Shown here one piece after another: positions 22,456-30,712 of a DNA stretch of 35,576 nucleotides. Within the stretch, counting starts at the first letter, position 1. Every line of letters starts with the position of its first letter. A program made the translations under genes and the position numbers. The notes beneath the pieces are model-generated. The model was given only the letters and a program-made list of their open reading frames with translations, was not told the DNA's origin and searched no databases. Source of the stretch: Pseudomonadales bacterium (lineage in GTDB: Bacteria; Pseudomonadota; Gammaproteobacteria; Pseudomonadales; Pseudohongiellaceae); the NCBI GenBank assembly GCA_022763285.1, contig JALEHB010000046.1:1-35576 (forward strand). The letters run 5' to 3'.

Positions 22456-22987
22456 CTTCTTCCTCCAGTAATTTCTGCAGTCTCTTGCGGGCATAGAACA
22501 ATCTGGACTTCACCGTACCCCGGGGAATGTTCTGGATCTCGGCAATTTCCGGCAGACTCAACTCCTCCAGATAGTAAAGTCGCAGCAGGCCAGCCAGTTC
22601 GCCGGGCAATTGCGCCAGCAGGCGGGACGAATCCAGAGCAGCCTCCTGATCATGGGGCACAGATTGTTCCACTTCGCTGCCGGATTCAGCAAACACTTCC
22701 CGGTCGCGGTAGCGTCGCCGTAGCTGGTCCAGACAGCGGCGTTCAACAATGGTAAAACTCCAGCGTGGAAAACTGGCCGGGTCCTGCAGCTTGTACAGGC
22801 TGCGGCAGATCGCCAGCAGGGCTTCCTGTAACACATCCCTGGCACTGTCCGGGTCGCCGAGCCGTTGCCGGATATAGGCCAGATAACGGGGTTGCCACAA
22901 CTCCAGCAGCGGCTTCAGAGCCGGCCGATGCCCCTGCTGGCAGCGCAGTACCAGCCACTCACTGAACGCCTTTTCTTTGTTGTCCAT
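22439..22987 (-). CDS. ECF-type RNA polymerase sigma factor (second)
   Basis: A 182-residue sigma-70 family protein from the ATG at 22987, chosen for its AGGAAG site 8 bases upstream. Region 2: LLELWQPRYLAYIRQRLG, DSARDVLQEALLAICRSLYK, FPRWSFTIVERRCLDQLRRR. Region 4 near the C-terminus: LPGELAGLLRLYYLEELSLP, EIAEIQNIPRGTVKSRLFYA, RKRLQKLL, with the HTH typical of ECF factors. The linker is acidic (EVEQSVPHDQEA). It overlaps the DUF6768 membrane gene by 17 bases, so the two form a unit. It differs clearly from the sigma factor at 1124 and has no canonical anti-sigma or EF-hand partner. The signal and regulon are unknown. Confidence 0.9.
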   Translation of the reverse strand: MDNKEKAFSEWLVLRCQQGHRPALKPLLELWQPRYLAYIRQRLGDPDSARDVLQEALLAICRSLYKLQDPASFPRWSFTIVERRCLDQLRRRYRDREVFAESGSEVEQSVPHDQEAALDSSRLLAQLPGELAGLLRLYYLEELSLPEIAEIQNIPRGTVKSRLFYARKRLQKLLEEEDERAR

Positions 22988-23161
22988 AATTTGCTTCCTG
23001 TTAATCAGGTCGTTCAGCAATCGGAATCGGTTCAAGCGGCTGCCCACTTCTGGCTTGCCTTGATTAAAACGGCGCGCTGGTTTACTTTCCAGAGACTATA
23101 ACAAGAGCTTGCCCAGCCGATTAGCTGCTTTGCAGCGTCGGGCGGCAGCAAGAGGCCCGCT

Positions 23162-24172
23162 ATGCAATTTCCCCGATTACTCACCGCTTTCTCAGTCCTG
23201 GCCCTGACCGGCATGGTCAGTGCCCAGTCCAGCAGCCCTGCCGGCGACTATGAGCCGCCCCGGACCGAATACGGCAAGCCCGATTTGCAGGGCTACTGGA
23301 CCAATGCGTCCCTGACCAGCATGCAGCGTCCGGCCAATTATGCCGACGTTGGCCTGGTGATTCCGCCAGACCGACTGCAGGAATTGACCATGAACCATCA
23401 CCAGAATGTGCGTCAGGCCACCGATGACGGTCTGGTTCAGGGTGAGCTGCTGGATGGTTCGGACCTGGCCCAGGGACGTGGCTATAACGCCTTCTGGGTG
23501 GACCCCGGTGAGCGTTTTGGAGTGGTCAGGGGGCAGGCCCGCACCTCCTGGATTACCTATCCCGAGGATGGACGTATTCCCTTTACCGAGGCCGGCCAGC
23601 AGCGACGACGCATGGCCTATGACCGTGCCCGCACTAATGATGGCCCGGAGGGGCGCGCCCTTGGTGAGCGCTGCCTGGTGGGCTTTGGCAGCACCGGTGG
23701 GCCGCCCATGAACAACGTGCTTTACAATAATCTTTACCAGATTGTGCAGACCGAAGACTATCTGATGATCATGGTTGAGATGGTGCATGATGCACGCATT
23801 ATTCCCATCAATGGCGAGCACCGGCCTGCCGGATTACAGCAGTGGCTGGGTGACTCGGTAGCGCACTGGGAGGGGGATACCCTGGTAGTGGAAACCGTCA
23901 ATATGCATCCCCAACAAGCAGCTCGCAATGCCGCCCCCTTGTCGGAACAGGGCCGCATCATCGAGCGTTTCAGCCGCTATTCCGATGATCAGATTCTCTA
24001 TGAGTTTGAAGTGACGGATCCGGCCTACTACAGCGAAACCTGGCGTGGCGAGATGAGTTTTAACAGCACTGAAACGCGGCCCTATGAGTATGCCTGTCAT
24101 GAGGGCAATTATGGCCTGATCGGTATTCTCGCTGGCGCCCGTCGCCAGGAAGCAGAGACCGGTAGTGATTGA
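23162..24172 (+). CDS. Secreted protein of the 'GKPDLQGYW' family
   Basis: A 336-residue protein with signal peptide MQFPRLLTAFSVLALTGMVS ending near AQSSS. The mature part begins PPRTEYGKPDLQGYWTNASL and includes GERCLVGFGSTGGPPMNN, YLMIMVEMVHDARIIPING, WLGDSVAHWEGDTLVVETVN, RIIERFSRYSDDQILYEFEV and TWRGEMSF, ending EYACHEGNYGLIGILAGARR. These segments recur in large paralogous families of uncharacterised secreted proteins. The lipoprotein at 13019 shares the GKPDL.G.W opening and the later W.GD..VVE segment but lacks this one's C-terminal CHEGNYG block. AGAGG lies 6 bases before the ATG. The gene ends at a strong bidirectional terminator. Confidence 0.85.
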   Translation: MQFPRLLTAFSVLALTGMVSAQSSSPAGDYEPPRTEYGKPDLQGYWTNASLTSMQRPANYADVGLVIPPDRLQELTMNHHQNVRQATDDGLVQGELLDGSDLAQGRGYNAFWVDPGERFGVVRGQARTSWITYPEDGRIPFTEAGQQRRRMAYDRARTNDGPEGRALGERCLVGFGSTGGPPMNNVLYNNLYQIVQTEDYLMIMVEMVHDARIIPINGEHRPAGLQQWLGDSVAHWEGDTLVVETVNMHPQQAARNAAPLSEQGRIIERFSRYSDDQILYEFEVTDPAYYSETWRGEMSFNSTETRPYEYACHEGNYGLIGILAGARRQEAETGSD

Positions 24173-24188
24173 TTATCAATAGATCAGG

Positions 24189-24212
24189 AAAAAGGGCCAT
24201 ATGGCCCTTTTT
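24189..24212. terminator. Bidirectional intrinsic terminator
   Basis: The sequence AAAAAGGGCC-ATAT-GGCCCTTTTT is a near-perfect palindrome centred at 24200/24201, GC-rich inside and flanked by A and T runs, so it can end transcription from both sides. It separates the secreted-protein gene from the convergent ion-channel gene. Confidence 0.9.
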
Positions 24213-24235
24213 TAATGCGTGCTCCACGCGGGCTT

Positions 24236-24697
24236 TTACTGTTTTGCCTGCCTGCTTTGCGGGTCACTGGATTCCTCATCCCAGAAATTGGTCATTTCCA
24301 TAAACATGAAAGCCGCAGACCAGGTGATCAGGGACAGACCGGTAATGGCTTCCAGGCCCGAGAGAAAGCGCAGGCTGCCGCCTGGTTCAATATCGCCATA
24401 GCCCACAGTGGTGTAGTTCACAAAAGAAAAGTAGATGCTGTCCACCAGGCTACCGTCATAGCGGCCGGTGAGGTCACCGAAACTGCCCTGATGATAGAGC
24501 AGGTAGAAGGCCACGCCAAACAGGCAAATTTCGACGATGTGTGCGCAGATGGTGCCAAAAACGCCGAACACCACCCGCAGACGCAAATGAATCTTCATGC
24601 GGGGAATAAGGGTGGAAAGCGCTCGCAGTATTTCGTAGTGAATTACAACAGTCACCGCCACGAGAGCAGCATTGATCAGTAAGGCAATAAAAAGCAT
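24236..24697 (-). CDS. Two-pore-helix-type potassium channel domain protein
   Basis: A 153-residue membrane protein with an N-terminal hydrophobic helix (1-24), a second (about 45-68, FGTICAHIVEICLFGVAFYL), a re-entrant pore loop and a last helix (GLSLITWSAAFMFMEM). The loop carries the selectivity-filter sequence TTVGYGD in VNYTTVGYGDIEP, typical of K+ channels of the Ion_trans_2 family. The cytoplasmic tail is short (WDEESSDPQSRQAKQ), with no RCK or cyclic-nucleotide domain, so gating is not evident. It probably assembles as a tetramer in the inner membrane. No partner gene is adjacent. Confidence 0.87.
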   Translation of the reverse strand: MLFIALLINAALVAVTVVIHYEILRALSTLIPRMKIHLRLRVVFGVFGTICAHIVEICLFGVAFYLLYHQGSFGDLTGRYDGSLVDSIYFSFVNYTTVGYGDIEPGGSLRFLSGLEAITGLSLITWSAAFMFMEMTNFWDEESSDPQSRQAKQ

Positions 24698-24746
24698 ACA
24701 AGCGGTATCCTGAATCCGGGTTGCGACAATTGATTAAGCAATGGTA

Positions 24747-25502
24747 TCAGTGGGTGAGGGAATAAATCAGGTAGTTGATACCCAGTTGGTAGGCAGAGTT
24801 GGCGTACTGGGTTGGATACCACTGATCATAGGTATGTTCCCAACCGTCACCCATATCCGAGTTCCAGTTAATGAGTACCATGACCCGACCATTGTCATCC
24901 AGGATGGCATGATTGCTGGCCACATCAATGCCGGCCTGGCCAAAACCGCGGCGGCCGCCGCGACCAGGAATCATTTGCGGGCCATCAATATCGTAAAAGG
25001 TATGATAGATCTCGTGGTTAGCCTGCAACTCCACCAGTTCCCGGTCCGGGAACAGACGGGAAAAATCCCGGTAGAAGGCATCCCATTGCTGCTGGCCCCA
25101 GAAATCGTCGATTAGCAGAAAACCGCCCCGTAGCAGATATTCACGCAAATTCTCAACCTCGGCAGGGGACAGGGACAAGCCGCCGTTGCGACCCATCTCA
25201 AGGGCGTAGAGAAAGGGGTAATCGAAAATTTCCTCATCGTCGAAACGCAACACGATGGGCTCATCCATGACCCGCACATTGGTAAGCCTGGCCACGCCCC
25301 TCAGGAAGTTTTCATCCGAAGCCGGAAAATCAGTCAGCCAGGGGCCGCCATAGAATCCACCGTCGTAGTAGCTGTCGTATTGCACCCTGACAAAGGCGAA
25401 CTCGCCGGCGATATCATAGAGGTCCTCGCCCGGCTGCTGGGCAGACGCCAGGCCGGTGCTGAGCAGGAATATCAACGAGGCAGTAATTGCGAGGGCTTTC
25501 AT
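24747..25502 (-). CDS. DUF4159 domain secreted protein
   Basis: A 251-residue protein from the ATG at 25502, which starts a clear signal peptide (MKALAITASLIFLLSTGLAS then AQQ). A longer frame from a TTG at 25556 places the signal inside the protein and was rejected, although no strong ribosome site precedes 25502. The body is typical DUF4159: FAFVRVQYDSYYDGGFYGGP, DENFLRGVARLTNVRVMDEP, LREYLLRGGFLLIDDFWGQQ, HEIYHTFYDI and RVMVLINWNSDMGDGWEHTY. The fold is a class I glutamine amidotransferase-like domain in related proteins, but no catalytic Cys is visible here. It is exported to the periplasm and divergent from the gene at 25611. Confidence 0.85.
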   Translation of the reverse strand: MKALAITASLIFLLSTGLASAQQPGEDLYDIAGEFAFVRVQYDSYYDGGFYGGPWLTDFPASDENFLRGVARLTNVRVMDEPIVLRFDDEEIFDYPFLYALEMGRNGGLSLSPAEVENLREYLLRGGFLLIDDFWGQQQWDAFYRDFSRLFPDRELVELQANHEIYHTFYDIDGPQMIPGRGGRRGFGQAGIDVASNHAILDDNGRVMVLINWNSDMGDGWEHTYDQWYPTQYANSAYQLGINYLIYSLTH

Positions 25503-25610
25503 CGGGTTGAAACCAGGGCTGGCGGCGTTGAATTGACCCCTAGTTTGTATCGACAAGCCCGCCAGATCAAGCTATTGTGGATTTAGCAGGCTCGGCGCGA
25601 GTCTCCTGTT

Positions 25611-27077
25611 ATGATGAAAAACAACACCTGTAGCTCTGTGCTCCATTTCTTCCCCTGTGTACTTTTGATGGGCAGCGTCATACTGCTTAATCAAACTGCC
25701 CTGGCTCAGTCCAGCACTGACCGTTTCAATGACGCCGAACAGGCCCTGCAGCGCTATCAGGCAAGTTTGCAGGAACTGGAGTCAGCCCATGGGCCTTATC
25801 ATGAAAGCCTGCTTGAGCCCCTGCAGAGCATGGAAGAGCTATTGTTTGAGCAGGGGCAGTTCGAGGAACTGGCGGCGATTCAGAATCGGCGCCTGCAGGT
25901 GCTGCGAACCACCCGGGGTTTTGAACATCTGGACCAGATTCCCCTGCTGGAAGAAAAAATTTCCACCGCGCTACGCTTGCGACAATGGCAGGAAATTGGT
26001 GACCAACTGGCACATATCCAGCATTTACAGGCGGTGAACTTTGGTGCCGATTCAGATCAGGCACTGGCGGCCATGGACGATCTGGCCACCTGGAAGCTGG
26101 CCCGAATCTATCTGGACGAAGAGGCAGATCGCCCCGAGCTGGTGCTCGATGTGCGGGAAATTTATGACCAGGCCCTGAAACTGCTTGAAGACAGGTTTCC
26201 CGAGCACAGCCCGGAGCTGATTCCCTGGCAGTACAAACGCAGCCTCAGTCTCTACTACCTGGTGGCCTTCATGAATAATGATGACGGGCTGGCCGGCGAG
26301 ACCATTCAGGATGTGATCAAGCGTGACGGTATGTCCCGCCTGCACAGCTATCGGGCCGACGCCTTTGTGACCGGTTTGCGCCCCGGTGGTCTGGACCGAC
26401 GCACACCAATCGTCGAGCAGGGCGATCCGGTTGGCATTGCCTACCTGCGTCAGGCCCTGGCTTATATCAACAAGATCAAGGACACGGCAGAGCAGACCGG
26501 TGACCTGGAACTGCTGGCCATGGCAGAGCTGTATCACGGCGACTATCAGATACTGATGCACAGAAGTTCAGGGCAACGCAGTTACCGCCAGGCACGGCAA
26601 TTGTTTGTGCAGGCTGGCATCAGTGAACATCGCCTGGACAGCTTGTTGGCCCAACCCATTCCGATTCCCCTGCAGGAATTCCACCTGTCCTTCGACAGCC
26701 TGGAAGCGCAGCAGCTTGCGATGCTGGAAAACAGTGATCCGGCGCCCACCGCCCAGGACAGCGAGATTGTCCATTTGGGGGTGTTCAAGGCCTGGGAAGA
26801 AGACCTTTCTGCCGTGGCTTTGCCAAGACGCCTGCCGGAGCCGCTGCGTTTTGAGATTGAATCCAATGCGGTGGAGCTGGAGTTCAGAATCAATTCCCGG
26901 GGAGAAACATCGTCTATCGATGTCATTCAATCCTGGCCCGAGGAGCGGGGTAATGAGCGGGTAGCCTGGCGTGCCCTGCGGGATATTCGCTTTCGTCCTG
27001 CCTTTATCGACAATAAAACCCGCAGCACCAGAAATGCCCGGCTCCGCTACCAGTTCCACGAAGTCGAAGAGCAATAG
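25611..27077 (+). CDS. Secreted helical-repeat protein with TonB-C-like C-terminal domain
   Basis: A 488-residue protein with a signal peptide (CVLLMGSVILLNQTALAQ). Residues about 35-340 are helical with TPR-like character: HGPYHESLLEPLQSMEELLF, EQGQFEELAAIQNRRLQVLR and later YLRQALAYINKIKDTAEQTG, with LLAMAELYHGDYQIL. The C-terminal part (about 405-485) has ELEFRINSRGETSSIDVIQS and AWRALRDIRFRPAF, the pattern of TonB C-terminal domains (beta-alpha-beta with 'V...L..W.FRPA'). It has no TonB transmembrane anchor, so it is not a canonical TonB; it may bind a membrane partner in the periplasm. Two ATGs in a row (25611, 25614) leave the first residue uncertain. The function is unknown. Confidence 0.75.
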   Translation: MMKNNTCSSVLHFFPCVLLMGSVILLNQTALAQSSTDRFNDAEQALQRYQASLQELESAHGPYHESLLEPLQSMEELLFEQGQFEELAAIQNRRLQVLRTTRGFEHLDQIPLLEEKISTALRLRQWQEIGDQLAHIQHLQAVNFGADSDQALAAMDDLATWKLARIYLDEEADRPELVLDVREIYDQALKLLEDRFPEHSPELIPWQYKRSLSLYYLVAFMNNDDGLAGETIQDVIKRDGMSRLHSYRADAFVTGLRPGGLDRRTPIVEQGDPVGIAYLRQALAYINKIKDTAEQTGDLELLAMAELYHGDYQILMHRSSGQRSYRQARQLFVQAGISEHRLDSLLAQPIPIPLQEFHLSFDSLEAQQLAMLENSDPAPTAQDSEIVHLGVFKAWEEDLSAVALPRRLPEPLRFEIESNAVELEFRINSRGETSSIDVIQSWPEERGNERVAWRALRDIRFRPAFIDNKTRSTRNARLRYQFHEVEEQ

Positions 27078-27200
27078 CGCTGTTAGTGGGGGCAATCGGA
27101 GTTATACTTGCTGCTTCTGCAGCCGGCCTGCTTACCGGCCTGCCTCCGGACTCAAAGAGTCAATGATCATACAACGAACCGAAATGGGAGCCATAAGTCC

Positions 27201-27731
27201 ATGTTAAAGCTACGTCATCCAGTCCTGCTTTTTTCACTCTTGCTGCTGGCCGCTTGCGCCAGTAACCAGGGCCTTGATCTGGCAGCGCTGCAGCAAGCCG
27301 AGATTACCAATTTCAGGGCACCCCAGGGCAATGTGCTGTCCAGCGGTCAACCGAGCCAGCAGCAACTGGAAGTCATGGCTGCATCCGGTGTGAAGCATGT
27401 GGTCAATCTGCGTACTGCCTCTGAAGAAGTGGATTTCAATGAACAGGCGGCCGTGGAAGCCCTGGGGATGCGCTACCACTCGATTCCGGTTTCCGGCGTG
27501 GCCGGCATCAATATCGAGAACGCCGCCCGGCTGCAGTCAGTACTGGCTGAGGCAGAAGGGCAGCCGGTACTGGTGCACTGTGCCACGGGTAATCGGGTCG
27601 GTGGTCTGATGGCGGTGAATCATTTTCGCAGTGGCGCCGATGTGGATGCCGCCATTTCCGAAGGTGCCCGCTGGGGTATGACCTCCGAGCGCCTGCAGGG
27701 TGCAGTCCGGGAAAGTCTGGGGAACGACTGA
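27201..27731 (+). CDS. Lipoprotein with cysteine phosphatase-like domain (CX4R)
   Basis: A 176-residue lipoprotein from the ATG at 27201, with GGGAG 10 bases upstream and signal MLKLRHPVLLFSLLLLAAC, lipidated Cys19. The domain follows the DUF442/BLH-phosphatase pattern: SSGQPSQQQLEVMAASGVKH, VVNLRTASEE, then the signature VHCATGNRVGG with Cys127 and Arg132 separated by four residues, one fewer than the classic CX5R loop but as in this family. An Asp/Glu general acid is expected in the loop after VVNLRTASEEVDFNEQ. Because it is exported and lipidated, its substrate would be outside the cytoplasm or at the outer membrane, which is unusual for a phosphatase of this fold. Neighbours give no substrate hint. 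Confidence 0.82.
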   Translation: MLKLRHPVLLFSLLLLAACASNQGLDLAALQQAEITNFRAPQGNVLSSGQPSQQQLEVMAASGVKHVVNLRTASEEVDFNEQAAVEALGMRYHSIPVSGVAGINIENAARLQSVLAEAEGQPVLVHCATGNRVGGLMAVNHFRSGADVDAAISEGARWGMTSERLQGAVRESLGND

Positions 27732-27831
27732 TACAAAACCGGAAGATCAAATCAAACGAAGATCAAATTAAAAAGAGTCCAGGCAAAGTGCAGGCATCTG
27801 TGCAGCCTGACTATCATCAAGGGAGAATGAC

Positions 27832-28677
27832 GTGACAGACAGCAGTGCAGAAGAAAACGGCAAGGCCAGCGGCGCAGCGGGGCAGGAAAACAACAGCGGT
27901 TCACCGCGCACCATCTTGCTGGTGATCAGCATTCTCTGTCTGCTGGCAGGGCTTGGCCTCGGCCTGCTGGCCCTGGCCGGCCCCCTGGCAGTCTGGATGG
28001 GCATGGCAGATTTTCGCCTGGGTTTCGGCTTTTTGCAGATCGTCAATTCCTGGGCTGACTGGATTGCCGGAGTCACCCTGTTGGCGGCGGTGGCAATCTT
28101 CATTATTGGCAAGCAAAAGCAGCTGGCCGACAGTAACCGTCTGGGCGTCCTGGCACTTGTGGGAGCAATCAGTGCCGGTCTGGCCTGGTATGTTCCGGAG
28201 ACCTTTCGTCCTCCTGAAGGCACGCCTCCGATCCATGACATTGCCACCGACCCCTATAACCCCTTGCCCTATGTTGCCATTGCGCCGATCAGGGCGGATG
28301 CGGCCAATAATATGGACTACGGCGTCATGCCTGGCATTGACTCGGTGCAACAGCATATCGAGATGCAGCTTGAGGCCTATCCCGATATCGTGCCCCAGAC
28401 CTACAATGACAGTGTTGAAGCGGTGTTCAACCGGGCTCTGGATGCAGTGCAGGCCATGGGCTGGGAACTGGTGGACTCTGATTCCGGCACTGGTCGCATT
28501 GAAGCCACCGACACCACATTCTGGTTTCGCTTCAAGGACGATGTAGTGATTCAGATCGGCAGGAACAGTGCCGGTGAGACAGAGTTACAGGCCCGCTCCC
28601 TGTCGCGGGTGGGACGCAGTGATGTTGGCAAGAATGCCGAACGTTTGCGCGAGTTCTTCGCCTTGATGAACAACTGA
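27832..28677 (+). CDS. DUF1499 family membrane protein (GTG start)
   Basis: A 281-residue protein starting at GTG 27832, with GGGAG 6 bases upstream. After a polar start come three hydrophobic helices (about 27-55, 66-92 and 103-120: ILLVISILCLLAGLGLGLLA, WADWIAGVTLLAAVAIFIIG, LGVLALVGAISAGLAWYV). The C-terminal soluble domain is typical DUF1499: PPIHDIATDPYNPLPYVAIA, YPDIVPQTYNDSVEAVFNRA, GWELVDSDSGTGRIEATDTT, FWFRFKDDVVIQIG, SRVGRSDVGKNAERLREFF. The domain is found in many proteobacteria and plant chloroplast proteins with no settled function. The gene lies 100 bp after the phosphatase-like lipoprotein gene and ends at a hairpin shared with the convergent cyclase gene. Confidence 0.88.
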   Translation: MTDSSAEENGKASGAAGQENNSGSPRTILLVISILCLLAGLGLGLLALAGPLAVWMGMADFRLGFGFLQIVNSWADWIAGVTLLAAVAIFIIGKQKQLADSNRLGVLALVGAISAGLAWYVPETFRPPEGTPPIHDIATDPYNPLPYVAIAPIRADAANNMDYGVMPGIDSVQQHIEMQLEAYPDIVPQTYNDSVEAVFNRALDAVQAMGWELVDSDSGTGRIEATDTTFWFRFKDDVVIQIGRNSAGETELQARSLSRVGRSDVGKNAERLREFFALMNN

Positions 28678-28686
28678 TGATCAAGC

Positions 28687-28712
28687 CTGGCACCGGCGCT
28701 TGCCGGTGCCAG
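28687..28712. terminator. Perfect 11-bp hairpin between convergent genes
   Basis: CTGGCACCGGC (28687-28697) and GCCGGTGCCAG (28702-28712) pair perfectly around GCTT, in the 43-bp gap between the DUF1499 and cyclase stops. Because it reads the same on both strands it can end either message. The T run is poor (TTATT), so efficiency is uncertain. Confidence 0.6.
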
Positions 28713-28720
28713 TTATTGGC

Positions 28721-30712
28721 TTAATCCAGCTCTGCAATAATCTCTCCGAGCACTTCCACAATGGCCGGGTCGAACTTGCCGGAGCGAACATATTTGTTCA
28801 ATTCGGTAAAGGCCGCATGCCCTTCCCAGGGATCGCGATAGGGGCGTTTTGAGGTGAGGCTGATATAGGCCTCGGCGACCGCCAGAATGCGGGCACCCAG
28901 GGGGATATTCTCACCCTTGATGCCGGCCGGATAGCCGGAACCATCGAAGTTCTCGTGGGCGCATTCAATCAGCTCCAGCATCTTCTCGTTCTCGAAGCCG
29001 GCATTGCGCAGTTTGCGCACCCCTTCCCGGGGATGCATATGGATATGGGTGAAATCATCCTCGGTCAGGCCGCCATTGCGGTTGAGGATATTTTCCGGAA
29101 CGATGGTCTTGCCGATCTGGGAAAAATAACCGGCTTCAAGAATATCGTGCTTCTCCTGATCCACCAGCTTCATGCGGTCGGCAATCAGATAGGCGGTGAT
29201 GCCGATCAGGCGGGAAAAACCCACGGAGCCATCCAGACATTCCACCGGCAATACCAGATCCTCCGGATAGGGCACAAATTTTTGCAGCTTGGGCTGAATG
29301 TCCTCCAGAACGCTGGGGGGAAGCTGACGGGCGCGGGACAGGACATCCCGGAAACCCACCACTTCATACAGATGGACGGTGCTGCGGCGACCGCGCACAG
29401 CCAGATCGCGCTGCTGGTCCAGGCTGACCGCCACCTCGGCAAAGGCCACTTTGACATCGGCATTGTCCGGTGAATCTTCCATGGCCTGCTTGAGATGCAT
29501 ATGGGCCTGCTCCGGATCGTTGGCTTCGCGCAGCAATTTGGCTATCTGGATGCGCAGTTCCGGGTCTCTGGGGTTGGCTTCAATCTGTTGCAGAAGCGCA
29601 TTGATGTCATCGACCAGACCCGGGTTGTCGGACTGGGTATAGGAGGACAAACCGGATACCGGACGGAACTCGAAGATGTCGTTCAGTTCCTTGTAGGTGG
29701 CCTCGTCCACGGTAACCTTGCCGGGCTCACACATGCCCTCGATTCGGGCTGCCAGGTTCACGGTGTCGCCAAAGGCGGTAAAAGACTGGCGCTTGGCACC
29801 AATGATACCGGTGGTGGCAACACCGGTTGAAATACCGATGCGCAGTTTGAAGGGGTAATTGGCCTTGGTCATGCGTTCCTGCATCTTGTAGGCACAGGCC
29901 ACTGCCAGCAGGGGGTGTTTCTCATAGCGAATCGGCGCGCCGAATTCCGACATGATGCCGTCACCCATATATTTGTCGATATGGGCATTGTATTGCAGCA
30001 GGATGTTTTCCATGTCGGCCAGATATTTGTTCAGCTCGGTAATTACTACTTCTGCTGAATGCTCTTCCGAATAGGAAGTGAAACCCTTCAGATCGCAGAA
30101 CATCACCGAAATACGACGGTTCTCGGTGCGGATGCGATTTTCGATCATGAGCTTGACCACCGCCGGGTCCATGGTGGAGTAGAGGGCCTCTTCCACTTTT
30201 TCCTTGTGGGCGCGGATGGATTTGGTTTTTTCTTCCAGTGCCTTGGTGCGCTCCTCCACCTTGTAATCCAGCTCCGATTCGAACTCACGAATAGTGGACA
30301 TGGTCTGTTCCAGCAATTCCGCGTTGCCGGTGGCTTCGGCCTTGGCACGCAGGGCTTCGGTCATCTTCTCCTGCAATTCACGGTGGGTAAAACCGACGAT
30401 GACCGCGGTGAGGATCAGAAAGCCCGCCCAGGTCAGAATATTGGCCCACAGACCAAATACATCGGTGGGGCCGACAAAGCGATCCGGATAGAGGCTGGCG
30501 AATATCACGATCACCAGGAAGGTGAAGAAGGCTCCAAGAACCCCGGAACGGATGCCGAGATAATAGGAGCCAAGCAGTACCGGCAGATAGAAGAAGTTCA
30601 AAAAGGACAGTTTCGAGTCCACCACCCAGACGATGGCGCTGACGACAACCAGGATGACAAGAATGAATACACCTTCGAAGTTATCGATCAGGTATTGTTT
30701 AAGCGCTTCCAT
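28721..30712 (-). CDS. Membrane class III nucleotide cyclase fused to a degenerate HD-GYP domain
   Basis: A 663-residue protein from the ATG at 30712; the longer frame to 31039 adds an unconserved leader. There are four hydrophobic helices in residues 14-107, a charged coiled coil (about 110-180), then a class III cyclase domain (about 198-350). Metal Asp207 lies in MFCDLKGF and Asp251 in YMGDGIM; Lys247, Thr312 and the transition-state pair Asn319/Arg323 in GDTVNLAARIE are in place, so adenylate cyclase activity is likely. A TPR-like stretch spans 362-415. The end (about 490-650) has an HD-GYP outline with GSGYP (591-595) and His560, but the HD pair is Ser531-Gln532 (YFSQIGK where LLHDIGK is usual), the first metal His is Phe499 and the later Asp is Glu614. 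Cyclic-di-GMP hydrolysis is therefore unlikely; a sensing or scaffold role is inferred. Confidence 0.85.
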   Translation of the reverse strand: MEALKQYLIDNFEGVFILVILVVVSAIVWVVDSKLSFLNFFYLPVLLGSYYLGIRSGVLGAFFTFLVIVIFASLYPDRFVGPTDVFGLWANILTWAGFLILTAVIVGFTHRELQEKMTEALRAKAEATGNAELLEQTMSTIREFESELDYKVEERTKALEEKTKSIRAHKEKVEEALYSTMDPAVVKLMIENRIRTENRRISVMFCDLKGFTSYSEEHSAEVVITELNKYLADMENILLQYNAHIDKYMGDGIMSEFGAPIRYEKHPLLAVACAYKMQERMTKANYPFKLRIGISTGVATTGIIGAKRQSFTAFGDTVNLAARIEGMCEPGKVTVDEATYKELNDIFEFRPVSGLSSYTQSDNPGLVDDINALLQQIEANPRDPELRIQIAKLLREANDPEQAHMHLKQAMEDSPDNADVKVAFAEVAVSLDQQRDLAVRGRRSTVHLYEVVGFRDVLSRARQLPPSVLEDIQPKLQKFVPYPEDLVLPVECLDGSVGFSRLIGITAYLIADRMKLVDQEKHDILEAGYFSQIGKTIVPENILNRNGGLTEDDFTHIHMHPREGVRKLRNAGFENEKMLELIECAHENFDGSGYPAGIKGENIPLGARILAVAEAYISLTSKRPYRDPWEGHAAFTELNKYVRSGKFDPAIVEVLGEIIAELD

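Noticed and set aside
23085-23150. GCTGC/GCAGC hairpin before the secreted-protein gene at 23162
   Set aside because: Only a 5-bp stem in GC-rich sequence, too weak to set apart from chance.
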